A DNA stretch of 64,000 nucleotides from Lachnospiraceae bacterium (GTDB lineage: Bacteria > Bacillota > Clostridia > Lachnospirales > Lachnospiraceae): the NCBI GenBank assembly GCA_015056905.1, contig SVFI01000003.1, positions 1 to 64,000 of the forward strand, written 5' to 3'. Shown piece by piece: positions 41,482-51,191 of this stretch (within the stretch, counting starts at the first letter, position 1; every line of letters starts with the position of its first letter). Position numbers and translations under genes: made by a program. Under the pieces are notes generated by a model, which was not told where the DNA came from, ran no database searches, and saw nothing but the letters and a program-made list of their open reading frames with translations.

Positions 41482-42424
41482 ATTCTTCGTATGCCTTTAC
41501 AATTTTTTGTACTAACGGATGTCTTACCACATCCTTGCTTGTAAGATTGCAGAATGCAATTTCATCTACTTTTGTAAGAACTCTGACCGCTACATCGAGA
41601 CCGCTCCGCGTTCCTGCCGATAGGTCTTTCTGCGATGCATCTCCCGTCACAACCACCTTTGAGCCGAAACCGATACGGGTAAGAAACATCTTCATTTGTG
41701 CTTCCGTCGTATTCTGTGCCTCGTCCAAAATAATATATGCATTGTCGAGTGTACGTCCGCGCATATATGCAAGCGGTGCAACCTCAATTAAACCTTTTTC
41801 CATGTTCTTCTGGAAACTCTCTGCTCCCATAATCTGATACAGCGCATCGTATAAAGGTCTCAAATACGGGTCAACCTTACTCTGCAAATCTCCCGGTAAA
41901 AATCCAAGCTTTTCGCCCGCCTCAATTGCCGGTCTTGTCAGAATAATTCTCTCCACCTCATTGTTCTTAAACGCCGTGATTGCCATTGCCATCGCGAGAT
42001 ACGTTTTGCCCGTTCCGGCCGGTCCCAATCCGAACACAATCATATGGTCACGCATGGCGTCCACATATTTTTTCTGTCCGAGTGTCTTCGGTTTAATCGG
42101 TTTTCCTGCAATGGTGTGACAGATGCAGGTACCGTCCATGGCGTCCAAATCGATATCTTCGCCCTCTTCCGTAAGCTCCAGCGCATAATTGACTCTCTGT
42201 TCCTCCAACGGATTCCCTTTTGCAACAGAATCCGCGAGTGTCAGAATCAGTTTCTCTGCCTTCGCCACATTCTCCTGTGCGCCCTTAATGCGAAGAGCTC
42301 CGCCTCTGTCCAAAACCATAACATGAAGTTCTTTTTCTATCTTTGCGATATAAGAATCATACTGCCCGAAAATGCTCTGCATGATATCCATATCAAGTTC
42401 AAGTTCTGCAACAAATTCACTCAA
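41402..42424 (-). CDS. phoH: PhoH-family ATPase
   Basis: FGLGPAGTGKTYLAMAMA; LTRPAIEAGEKLGFLPGDLQSKVDPYLRPLYDAL. Confidence 0.95.
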   Translation of the reverse strand: MSEFVAELELDMDIMQSIFGQYDSYIAKIEKELHVMVLDRGGALRIKGAQENVAKAEKLILTLADSVAKGNPLEEQRVNYALELTEEGEDIDLDAMDGTCICHTIAGKPIKPKTLGQKKYVDAMRDHMIVFGLGPAGTGKTYLAMAMAITAFKNNEVERIILTRPAIEAGEKLGFLPGDLQSKVDPYLRPLYDALYQIMGAESFQKNMEKGLIEVAPLAYMRGRTLDNAYIILDEAQNTTEAQMKMFLTRIGFGSKVVVTGDASQKDLSAGTRSGLDVAVRVLTKVDEIAFCNLTSKDVVRHPLVQKIVKAYEEYERKETRKTSEGKTREKGGYQRNRKR

Positions 42425-43640
42425 TTTCAGTTTCTCCCGTCTGCTTCATTTCCGTGATAATCTGCGGCTCTCCGTCAGACATTTCCACAAGAATGGAACC
42501 ATCCGCACGCAGACTGCGCCCATTCTTTTCTATTTTAACATTTTTTTCTACTATTTGAACCCCTTTTTGTTGTAAAGTTTTGCAAAATTTTTGAAATTCT
42601 GCTTCAAGGAGTGCTCTTCCCTCTGTTTCCGTATACACAAACTCTTCCAAACGGTATTCCTGATACGTGATTCGACCATAGTACAGCGGCAGATAAAAGT
42701 CATGTAAAATTTTTCCTTGTTTTAAATCCGTCACAATGTCATACAGCTCATAATCCGGTATTCTCGCTGTGGAAAAGCTGTTTTTATACACTCTGAAATA
42801 ATATGCCGTCTTTTCCTGTCCTGTATACACTTTTTTGCTGTAAGCCAAAGGTAACTCTTTGCCATATGACAATCGTGTTTCCAATCGAATATCCGCATCC
42901 GAGCAAACATACATATATTCTTTAATCGTCTCATCATCGTTATAAATCGGTACTTCTCCGACTACAAGGAGATCCCCCTTTTTTACTTCATCGCCGATTT
43001 GTACCTGCGGAATTCCGCTCCTTGTCACAATCGATACGACTGTTCCCGAGACCGTCGCATGCAGATTACAAGCCTGTTTCGATGAAACATCCGATACCTC
43101 TACTGTCTGATCGTTTTCTTTGACATCCACAAAAAGGCGCGTCCCCTCAAGTCTTAATGATGTCCATATGATGAACGGATACTCATCACGCAGTTTCTTT
43201 TCAATGGCATCAATATCAATTCCTTTTTTGTAGCTTCCGTATGTCACACCGTTATCCTGCAAAAAAGAAAGCAACATCTCGCTTGTCAATTTTCCCTCAT
43301 TGACCAAACGGATATCCCATAAAAAAAGAGAAACACCGTAAAGTCCGACTACACACAGAATACTGCACAGAATAAACACCTTTCTCTTTTTCCACTTCTG
43401 CATACGAAAAGGTAGTCCCTTTTTCTCTGTCAGGACTACCTTTGTTTTCGTTTTTTTCACAATCGGTTTCAGCCGAAAGAAATCTGCAACCGACAAATTC
43501 ATTTCATACCAATCTCCATCTGAGACAATGTCCCAAAGAGAAATATCTTGCACCGAACACAAATTTAAAAATCTCTGCGGCGAAGGACTTTCCACGCGGA
43601 TTCTTACATATCCGCGGAACAAACGAATGTAACCAACCAT
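42417..43640 (-). CDS. yqfD: sporulation protein YqfD
   Basis: MVGYIRLFRGYVRIRVESPSPQRFLNLCSVQDISLW; downstream of yqfC. Confidence 0.9.
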   Translation of the reverse strand: MVGYIRLFRGYVRIRVESPSPQRFLNLCSVQDISLWDIVSDGDWYEMNLSVADFFRLKPIVKKTKTKVVLTEKKGLPFRMQKWKKRKVFILCSILCVVGLYGVSLFLWDIRLVNEGKLTSEMLLSFLQDNGVTYGSYKKGIDIDAIEKKLRDEYPFIIWTSLRLEGTRLFVDVKENDQTVEVSDVSSKQACNLHATVSGTVVSIVTRSGIPQVQIGDEVKKGDLLVVGEVPIYNDDETIKEYMYVCSDADIRLETRLSYGKELPLAYSKKVYTGQEKTAYYFRVYKNSFSTARIPDYELYDIVTDLKQGKILHDFYLPLYYGRITYQEYRLEEFVYTETEGRALLEAEFQKFCKTLQQKGVQIVEKNVKIEKNGRSLRADGSILVEMSDGEPQIITEMKQTGETEIE

Positions 43641-43650
43641 AGTATCACCT

Positions 43651-43932
43651 TTACAAAAAAAGTATTTGCTGAAGAAATCCTTCAATTTTCATTTCATCGT
43701 TTGTGTAATAATTCACCTTGAGATTTTTTCCGACAATACGCACTCTGCATCTTCCTGTTGCAATCGTGACAACTTCGGATGTGCATTCCAAGATACCTTT
43801 ATAGTTTTCAATAAATACTTCTTCTCTTCCCGTCAGCCCAATCAAAGCTTCACCTTTCGCGAGGTCTTTCGGAAGTTTCAACGTATCTATCATTTGATTT
43901 TTTGCATTTTCAAATAATTTTGTTTTTCTCAT
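43651..43932 (-). CDS. yqfC: sporulation protein YqfC
   Basis: 93 aa; LTGREEVFIENYKGILECTSEVVTIATGRCRVRIVGKNL. Confidence 0.9.
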   Translation of the reverse strand: MRKTKLFENAKNQMIDTLKLPKDLAKGEALIGLTGREEVFIENYKGILECTSEVVTIATGRCRVRIVGKNLKVNYYTNDEMKIEGFLQQILFL

Positions 43933-43938
43933 AGTTTA

Positions 43939-45279
43939 CTATATGAGAAAAATCTTTCCTTCATTCCAACCGGATGGCATAATCACCTTTTTAATGAGTG
44001 GCTGTGGTTCTTTCTTCTCCGGTGCAATCGTATAGGCAGCCAGGAACCGCTGCTTTGCCTGTCTGCATTTATCTGCATCGTTTGCATAGATCGTTGCAAG
44101 GCTCTCGCCTGCCTCCACTTTGTCTCCGACTTTTTTGTGCAATACAAGTCCTACGGAAAGATCAATTTCATTTTCCTTTGTCTCTCTTCCGCCTCCGAGA
44201 ATCAGTGAACAAATTCCGATTTCATCACAGACAATGCTTTGTATATATCCGGATTCCGGTGCCGGAATTTCCTCAACTATCTGCGCAAGCACAAATTTTT
44301 CCGGTTCGTATACATACGACGCATCGCCACCTTGTGCTTTTACAAATTCAGCCAGCTTTTCAAGTGCTGTCCCATTCGCAATCACTTCAGCAAGCATTTC
44401 TCTTGCCTGCATTTCATTCTCAGCTTTACCACCCGCCACCAGCATATAACTTCCGAGGCACATGCAAAGCTGGGTAAAATCCTCCGGACCTTCCCCTCGC
44501 AGTGTTGCAATCGCTTCCTGCACTTCCAGTATATTACCGACAGCCAATCCCAGCGGCTGGTCCATATCTGAAATCACGGCAACAGTCTTTCTGCCTGCAC
44601 CGTTTCCGATGCGCGTCATTTCCTCTGCAAGTGCTACGGAATCCGGAAGAGTTTTCATAAAAGCCCCGCTTCCGGTCTTAACATCAAGCACAATCGCATC
44701 CGCTCCCGAAGCCAGCTTTTTACTCATAATAGAGCTTGCAATCAGAGATATCTGATCCACAGTCGCCGTCACATCACGAAGCGCGTACAGCTTTTTATCC
44801 GCCGGTGCAAGGTCCTTCGTCTGACCCATGATTGATATCCCGATTTCATTGACATTTTTTTCAAAAGTAGCAATCTCTATTTCCGTCGAAAATCCCGGAA
44901 AGCTTTCCAGTTTATCTATCGTACCTCCCGTATGTCCAAGTCCTCTTCCGCTCATTTTCGCAACCTTTACGCCGCAGGCAGCAACCATCGGCGTCAGCGC
45001 TAAAGACGTCTTATCCCCGACCCCACCGGTGCTGTGCTTATCCACTTTAATTCCAGCAATTCCGGAAAGGTCCAGCGTATCTCCGCTATTTGCCATTGCC
45101 ATGGTGAGCGCAAGTGTCTCCTCCTCACTCATGCCTTGAAAATAGATTGCCATCATCATTGCCGACATCTGATAATCAGGAATCTCTCCCATTGCGTAAG
45201 AGTTTATCATAAATTTGATTTCATCTTCGGTCAAAGACTGACCATTACGTTTCTTGATAATTAAATCATACATTCTCAT
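43939..45279 (-). CDS. pdp: pyrimidine-nucleoside phosphorylase
   Basis: [47 protein letters not shown]. Confidence 0.95.
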   Translation of the reverse strand: MRMYDLIIKKRNGQSLTEDEIKFMINSYAMGEIPDYQMSAMMMAIYFQGMSEEETLALTMAMANSGDTLDLSGIAGIKVDKHSTGGVGDKTSLALTPMVAACGVKVAKMSGRGLGHTGGTIDKLESFPGFSTEIEIATFEKNVNEIGISIMGQTKDLAPADKKLYALRDVTATVDQISLIASSIMSKKLASGADAIVLDVKTGSGAFMKTLPDSVALAEEMTRIGNGAGRKTVAVISDMDQPLGLAVGNILEVQEAIATLRGEGPEDFTQLCMCLGSYMLVAGGKAENEMQAREMLAEVIANGTALEKLAEFVKAQGGDASYVYEPEKFVLAQIVEEIPAPESGYIQSIVCDEIGICSLILGGGRETKENEIDLSVGLVLHKKVGDKVEAGESLATIYANDADKCRQAKQRFLAAYTIAPEKKEPQPLIKKVIMPSGWNEGKIFLI

Positions 45280-45282
45280 ACG

Positions 45283-45915
45283 CTAAATCCTCCTCTTACA
45301 TATATCATTTAAGCAGCACTTATCACAAAACGGCTTCGTTCTTGCTGTGCAAATTTCTCTTCCGTGGTCCACAAACCGGTGGCATAAATCATTTCCCTCT
45401 TCCGGAGGAACAATCTTCCAAAGTGCCATCTCAACCTTCTTTGGATCCTTGATACCATCCACAAGACCGATGCGATTACTAAGCCGGATGCAATGTGTAT
45501 CAGTTACAATTGCCGGTTTGCCATAAACATCTCCAAGAACCAAATTAGCACTTTTCCGTCCGACTCCCGGAAGCTTTAAAAGTTCTTCCATTGTGTCCGG
45601 TACCCTTCCGTCGTATTCATCGCGGAGCCTTTTCATGCACGCGCTGATGTCACGCGCCTTGCTGTTACCGAGTCCGCAGGGACGTACAATCATTTCAATT
45701 TCTTCGACCGGTGCTTCGGCAAGTGCATCTACATCCGGGAATTTCTCATACAAATCCTGCACGACAATATTCACTCTGGCATCGGTACACTGCGCCGCTA
45801 AACGCACGCTGACAAGCAATTTCCACGCCTCTTCATATTCCAGCGAGCAACCGGTATCCGGGTATTCTTTTTTTAATCTCTCAATAACTTCCTTCGCAAG
45901 ATCTTTTTTTCTCAT
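45283..45915 (-). CDS. nth: endonuclease III
   Basis: LPGVGRKSANLVLGDVYGKPAIVTDTHCIRLSNRIGL; Fe-S motif CTARTKPFCDKCCLNDIC. Confidence 0.96.
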   Translation of the reverse strand: MRKKDLAKEVIERLKKEYPDTGCSLEYEEAWKLLVSVRLAAQCTDARVNIVVQDLYEKFPDVDALAEAPVEEIEMIVRPCGLGNSKARDISACMKRLRDEYDGRVPDTMEELLKLPGVGRKSANLVLGDVYGKPAIVTDTHCIRLSNRIGLVDGIKDPKKVEMALWKIVPPEEGNDLCHRFVDHGREICTARTKPFCDKCCLNDICKRRI

Positions 45916-45960
45916 GCTAACTCCTATTGTACGCAGACATAGTCATATTCGCCGGTCGTA

Positions 45961-46440
45961 TCATTTATGATACGGCTCCTTATAGATAATCCGATACGCT
46001 CTGTATATCTGTTCTAACAGTATAACACGCATAAGCTGATGCGGGAATGTCATCTTTGAAAAACTAAGCTTAAAATCCACGCGCGAAAGCACGTCAGAAT
46101 GCAGTCCCAAAGACCCACCGATGATAAATTGGATATGACTTTTTCCCTGTACACCGAGCGTCTCAATCTTATTGGCAAGTTCCACCGAATCAAGTTGTTT
46201 TCCCTCGATAGCAAGCGCAATCACATACGCCTCCTCGCGGATATGCTTCATAATACGCTCCGCTTCCTTTGCCTTAATCTGATCTTCCTCTGTCTCGCTT
46301 GCTTTGTCCGGCGTCTTTTCATCCGCCACTTCCACAATATCAAGTTTGCAATATTTCGAAAGGCGCTTAGAGTATTCCTCTATAGCGCCTCTGAAATACG
46401 ATTCTTTTACTTTTCCAACCGTAATTATTGTAATTTTCAT
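45961..46440 (-). CDS. rlmH: 23S rRNA pseudouridine-1915 N3-methyltransferase
   Basis: FIIGGSLGLHSDVLSRVDFKLSFSKMTFPHQLMRVILLEQIYRAYRI. Confidence 0.97.
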   Translation of the reverse strand: MKITIITVGKVKESYFRGAIEEYSKRLSKYCKLDIVEVADEKTPDKASETEEDQIKAKEAERIMKHIREEAYVIALAIEGKQLDSVELANKIETLGVQGKSHIQFIIGGSLGLHSDVLSRVDFKLSFSKMTFPHQLMRVILLEQIYRAYRIIYKEPYHK

Positions 46441-46465
46441 AAAACTATCCTGTCCTCAGGCTATG

Positions 46466-47323
46466 TTAATCATACTGTTTGCTGTACCAGTCATCTGCCA
46501 TCTTGTCCGCAAGCGGCATATCAAGCTCAGGAAATGCTTCAAAAAGCTGTCTCTTGATATACTCAATACGCACAAAATAAAGCTGAGCCTGCGCCGCATC
46601 ATCATCTGCAGATGACGCATCAATGTGAAGCGTTGTATCTATCTGTTCTTTTAACATATTCGCTTCCAAAAATGCATTGATATCATCCATCAACGTATTT
46701 TCTTTGGATGCAACACCGACATAGGTTTTGTACATTTTAATTGAGTTAAATCCCATAATCAGGAACACAAGGAACATAAATCCCATAACACCCGAGAACA
46801 TGATTTTACCCATACCATACATACGGAACGGGAGTATTCCCATCCAGAACAGTACAAGGGCAACAATTCCGATGACTCCGACTACAATAAGAGCAACTGC
46901 ACTGGATTTGTACTCCTCTGCCTTTGCACTCTTATCCTCATAGGAACCGCCTTTTCTGCGATCCGGAGCTTTTGCCCCGCCTTCGGCCACATCGCTGTCA
47001 TCCACATCCATCTCCTCGACTTCAAGAGCCTCCTCTTCCTGAGCTCTTTTGCGGAGAAGTTCGGTAATCATCTTTTTGGCATCATCTATTTTATCCTTCG
47101 GAACATAAAGCTCATGTGCTTTTTCCTTCTCATCATAGCGGATAAATGCACCTTCCACTCCGTTGGCCTTAAGGAAGTCCGCCATCTGAGAAACCGCAGC
47201 TTCCTCGCCGAAAATAATCGGTTTCGGTGCTTCTTCCAGTGAATCTACCAACTCTACATTACAATCACTGCAATGTGTATATCCTTTTACATATTCATTT
47301 TTACAAACCGGACACCAAGGCAT
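46466..47323 (-). CDS. zinc-ribbon membrane protein of unknown function
   Basis: MPWCPVCKNEYVKGYTHCSDCNVELV; two TM segments; C-terminal DDWYSKQYD. Confidence 0.75.
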   Translation of the reverse strand: MPWCPVCKNEYVKGYTHCSDCNVELVDSLEEAPKPIIFGEEAAVSQMADFLKANGVEGAFIRYDEKEKAHELYVPKDKIDDAKKMITELLRKRAQEEEALEVEEMDVDDSDVAEGGAKAPDRRKGGSYEDKSAKAEEYKSSAVALIVVGVIGIVALVLFWMGILPFRMYGMGKIMFSGVMGFMFLVFLIMGFNSIKMYKTYVGVASKENTLMDDINAFLEANMLKEQIDTTLHIDASSADDDAAQAQLYFVRIEYIKRQLFEAFPELDMPLADKMADDWYSKQYD

Positions 47324-47334
47324 AATTTATCTCC

Positions 47335-48717
47335 TTATTTGTTGCTTAAATATTCATCAATACCCTTTGCAGCTTCTTTTCCTGCTCCCATGGCAAGAAT
47401 AACCGTAGCTGCACCTGTTACTGCATCTCCGCCGGCAAATACACCTTCTTTGGTTGTCTGACCGTTTTCCTCGGCAACAATACATTTGTACTTATTGATA
47501 TCAAGTCCTTCCGTCGTGGATGAAATCAGCGGATTCGGTGATGTACCGAGTGACATAATAACCGTATCTACGTCAATCACAAACTCAGAACCTTCGACAA
47601 CAACCGGTCTTCTTCTTCCGGATGCATCCGGCTCACCAAGTTCCATCTTCACGCATTTAATTCCGTTTACCCATCCGTTTTCATCGGAAAGAATTTCAAC
47701 CGGATTTGTAAGAAGGTCAAAAATGATACCTTCTTCTTTTGCATGATGTACTTCTTCTACTCTGGCAGGAAGTTCTTCCTCGGATCTACGGTATACGATA
47801 TGTACCTCTGCGCCGAGACGAAGTGCGGTTCTTGCCGCATCCATAGCAACGTTACCACCACCGACAACTGCTACTTTCTGACCACGCATAATCGGTGTTG
47901 TCGAATCTTCTTTGAACGCCTTCATAAGGTTGCTTCTTGTCAAATATTCATTGGCTGAGAACACTCCGTTTGCCTGTTCTCCCGGAATACCCATAAATTT
48001 CGGAAGCCCCGCTCCTGAACCGATGAAGACTGCTTCAAATCCTTCTTCTTCCATCAGTTCATCAATCGTTGTCGATTTACCGATGACAACATTGGTCTCA
48101 ATCTTAACACCGAGTGCTTTTACATTTTCGATTTCTTTTGCAACAACATCGGTCTTTGGAAGACGGAATTCAGGAATACCGTATACGAGAACTCCTCCCG
48201 CTTCATGAAGCGCCTCAAAAATCGTCACATCATATCCCATCTTAGCAAGGTCGCCTGCACATGTAAGACCTGCAGGGCCGGAACCGATCACTGCAACTTT
48301 TTTATTTTTCTTTTCTGCATTGACTGCAGGTTTGATTCCATTTTCAGATGCCCAATCAGCTACAAAACGCTCCAGTTTACCGATGGAAACCGGCTCACCT
48401 TTGATACCTCGGATACATTTTCCTTCACACTGGCTCTCCTGCGGACATACACGACCGCAAACTGCCGGAAGGGCACTTGACTGACTGATAATCTGATAAG
48501 CCTCTTCGATATTTCCTTCTTTTACCTGCTCAACAAAGCCCGGAATATTAATCGATACAGGGCATCCCTTTACACACTGTGCATTTTTACAATTAATACA
48601 TCTGGAAGCTTCTTCCATTGCTTCTTCTTTGTTGTATCCTAAACATACTTCGTCAAAATTCTTTGCACGAACCTGTGGATCCTGTTCTCTGACAGGTACT
48701 TTCTTCAATACGTCCAT
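47335..48717 (-). CDS. glutamate synthase small-chain-like flavoprotein / NfnB-like subunit
   Basis: EASRCINCKNAQCVKGCPVSINIP; VIGSGPAGLTCAGDLAKMGYDVTIFEA. Confidence 0.9.
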   Translation of the reverse strand: MDVLKKVPVREQDPQVRAKNFDEVCLGYNKEEAMEEASRCINCKNAQCVKGCPVSINIPGFVEQVKEGNIEEAYQIISQSSALPAVCGRVCPQESQCEGKCIRGIKGEPVSIGKLERFVADWASENGIKPAVNAEKKNKKVAVIGSGPAGLTCAGDLAKMGYDVTIFEALHEAGGVLVYGIPEFRLPKTDVVAKEIENVKALGVKIETNVVIGKSTTIDELMEEEGFEAVFIGSGAGLPKFMGIPGEQANGVFSANEYLTRSNLMKAFKEDSTTPIMRGQKVAVVGGGNVAMDAARTALRLGAEVHIVYRRSEEELPARVEEVHHAKEEGIIFDLLTNPVEILSDENGWVNGIKCVKMELGEPDASGRRRPVVVEGSEFVIDVDTVIMSLGTSPNPLISSTTEGLDINKYKCIVAEENGQTTKEGVFAGGDAVTGAATVILAMGAGKEAAKGIDEYLSNK

Positions 48718-49607
48718 TACTTGTCACCTCCGCAGTGTCCGCATCCGCCGTGATGCGTATCACCTTCCTGCTGTTTTAATAAAGCTCTTCCTTCTGCTGT
48801 CTTGTACATCTGCTGACGTTTCATCGCCTGATCAAAATCTACAAGATGTCCGTCAAATTCAGGTCCGTCTACACATGCAAACTTCACTTCACCACCGACG
48901 GTCAAACGACAAGCTCCGCACATACCTGTTCCGTCAACCATAATCGGGTTCATGGAAACAATCGTTGGAATATCTAATTCTTTCGTTGTAAGGCAAACGA
49001 ATTTCATCATAATCATAGGTCCGATGGCAACGCATACATCGTATGTTTTACCTTCTTTTTCCACAAGATCCTTTAATGTTGTTGTAACCATTCCGCTTCT
49101 TCCGTAAGAACCGTCATCCGTTGTCGGATAGACATTGGCTGCAACCTTTTTCATATCTTCTTCATAAATAAGCAAATCTTTTGTTTTGGCACCGATGATA
49201 ACGTCAGCATCCACACCGTTTTCATGAAGCCATTTTACCTGCGGATAAACAGGAGCTGTGCCGAGTCCTCCCGCTACAAAAATAATTTTCTTCTTTTTCA
49301 GTTCTTCCGGATCTTCCATGCAGAATTCAGACGGCTGTCCGAGTGGTCCTACGAAATCATGGAACGCATCTCCTGCCTTTAAATCCTTCATCGCCATCGT
49401 TCCTGCCCCGATGGTCTGCACAACAATTGTGATAGTTCCTGTTTCACGATTGTAATCACTGATGGTAAGCGGAATACGCTCTGCCTCCTCATCCGTTCTT
49501 ACGATTACAAACTGTCCCGGCAAACATGTTTTTGCAACTCTTTTTGCTTCTACTTCAAAAAGATAAATGTTTGTCGTAAGTTCCTGGGCTCTGACAATTT
49601 TATACAT
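48717..49607 (-). CDS. FAD/NAD-binding ferredoxin-NADP reductase-like / NfnA-like subunit
   Basis: FVAGGLGTAPVYPQVKWLH; GTGMCGACRLTVGGEVKFACVDGPEFDGH; partner gene adjacent. Confidence 0.9.
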   Translation of the reverse strand: MYKIVRAQELTTNIYLFEVEAKRVAKTCLPGQFVIVRTDEEAERIPLTISDYNRETGTITIVVQTIGAGTMAMKDLKAGDAFHDFVGPLGQPSEFCMEDPEELKKKKIIFVAGGLGTAPVYPQVKWLHENGVDADVIIGAKTKDLLIYEEDMKKVAANVYPTTDDGSYGRSGMVTTTLKDLVEKEGKTYDVCVAIGPMIMMKFVCLTTKELDIPTIVSMNPIMVDGTGMCGACRLTVGGEVKFACVDGPEFDGHLVDFDQAMKRQQMYKTAEGRALLKQQEGDTHHGGCGHCGGDK

Positions 49608-49657
49608 TTTTTTCCTCCTCGTTATACCGGAACTTGTCATCCGGCTACATCTTTTTT

Positions 49658-49686
49658 ATAGTAATAGAATTATCTGTAATTGGCAA
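49658..49686 (-). promoter_or_regulatory. possible sigma-A promoter TTGCCA-N17-TACTAT for the nfn-like pair
   Basis: tggcaa 49681-49686, atagta 49658-49663 on + strand. Confidence 0.4.
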
Positions 49687-49699
49687 TATTTTTTTGAAA

Positions 49700-51172
49700 T
49701 TACTGCATTCTTTTCAAATCATACATTCCGATCAAATTGCGCTCAGCGCGAAAACTTTCTCCTGTTATTGTGCTGACTGCATATCTGTTTCCTGTCTTCT
49801 GACTCATGCCGTCGGGAGATATAAATATTTCATCCAAAAGATAATAATATTGATCACTTTCCGAAATAACCGCACATGCAACATACTGTCTCTTACCTTC
49901 TACATCAGGAATATGACCGTCCGCATCCGAAATAACGCCCTGCGCGATCAAATTTTGAATCAGCATATTGGCTGCCTGTTCTCCGGTAAATGCAAGATCC
50001 ATATTCAGCTGATACTGTACATATGCAATCTCTCCCGGAATACCGCCTTCATCATACATGACAAACGCAAAATTGCTCTCTCCGACCGGAAGCGGAATTG
50101 CACCATCATAAAGCGTGCTCTCCATCCCCGGCTCCGAACCGTCCGTTGTATAATATACCTGATAGCTGTCATCCGGAATATCTACCATTATGTACTGTGG
50201 TTCCGTGTAAGTACCGGATTCCGGCGAAATCTCCGGTGCCGATACCATTGTTTCATCAATATAGTAATCCGCCTGCATCACACTGCTTTGCACCTGATAT
50301 TCATTTACATAGACTGCTTTGAGCGTATAGTGACCGGAATGAAGAAGTATCGGAGTCGTATATTCTTTTTTCTTCTTTGTCGGATCACTTCCGTCTAATG
50401 AATAATATATTTTACCGGTTCCCGGTGCAATCAGTTTCAGCGCAATCGCCTCTTCATAAGAGCCTTGCTCCTCACTTGTCTGCGGGGGAGAAGCAAGATA
50501 ATCTGTATACTTATCAAGCACACTCTGCTGAGAACAACTCAAAAGAATATCCGCAATTTTCTGATACTCCTTCTCCTGCTCATACAGCGGAATCAATAAA
50601 TCATATGCCGGGGTATATGCACTATCGACCGCCAGAAGGTCCTCAAGCATTTCTCTCTCATACTGCACATTCTCCATACCCTCATATGCTCTTGCAATCA
50701 TCATTTTTGCATCGGAAGAATTCGGTGCAAGCTCTCTTGCGCTCTCTGCATGGGAAAGCATCTGCTCATAATCCTGAAGACTGCACATTTCTTCTGCTTT
50801 TTTTATGTGAAAATCATAGGATGACTGCTCTCTTACACGAAAAAGCATCACAACAAGAAGTACCAACAGGACGACTGCAACCACTCCGCCTATCATAAAC
50901 AATAAAAATCTTGTACTGCTTTTATCTGACGGCTCCGGCAGAAATTCGTCCTCGTCTTCCTCCTCTATCGGCTCCGATGTTATATCCTGCTCAACCTTGA
51001 CAGGCGGAATTTCCTGTGTACTTGCAAGATCAACCGCAATTCCCGAAATCGCATCTTCCATCGTTTCATCGATTTCCGCCTCAAACACGGGAACAAGTTG
51101 TCTCTCCTTACCGCACGTTTCACAAAAAACCTGTTCTTCCGTCATCGGAGCACCACAATGTGGACATTTCAT
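49700..51172 (-). CDS. zinc-ribbon, TM, TPR-like and chitobiase-type (CHB_HEX_C-like) repeat protein
   Basis: MKCPHCGAPMTEEQVFCETCGKE; TM IGGVVAVVLLVLLVVM; two IYYSLDGSDPT / VYYTTDGSEPG modules. Confidence 0.75.
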   Translation of the reverse strand: MKCPHCGAPMTEEQVFCETCGKERQLVPVFEAEIDETMEDAISGIAVDLASTQEIPPVKVEQDITSEPIEEEDEDEFLPEPSDKSSTRFLLFMIGGVVAVVLLVLLVVMLFRVREQSSYDFHIKKAEEMCSLQDYEQMLSHAESARELAPNSSDAKMMIARAYEGMENVQYEREMLEDLLAVDSAYTPAYDLLIPLYEQEKEYQKIADILLSCSQQSVLDKYTDYLASPPQTSEEQGSYEEAIALKLIAPGTGKIYYSLDGSDPTKKKKEYTTPILLHSGHYTLKAVYVNEYQVQSSVMQADYYIDETMVSAPEISPESGTYTEPQYIMVDIPDDSYQVYYTTDGSEPGMESTLYDGAIPLPVGESNFAFVMYDEGGIPGEIAYVQYQLNMDLAFTGEQAANMLIQNLIAQGVISDADGHIPDVEGKRQYVACAVISESDQYYYLLDEIFISPDGMSQKTGNRYAVSTITGESFRAERNLIGMYDLKRMQ

Positions 51173-51191
51173 AAAAATCACTCCATTTGTA

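Noticed and set aside
49634-50398. 254-aa + strand ORF
   Set aside because: Antisense to the zinc-ribbon/TPR protein; no recognisable domain, overlaps well-supported coding sequence
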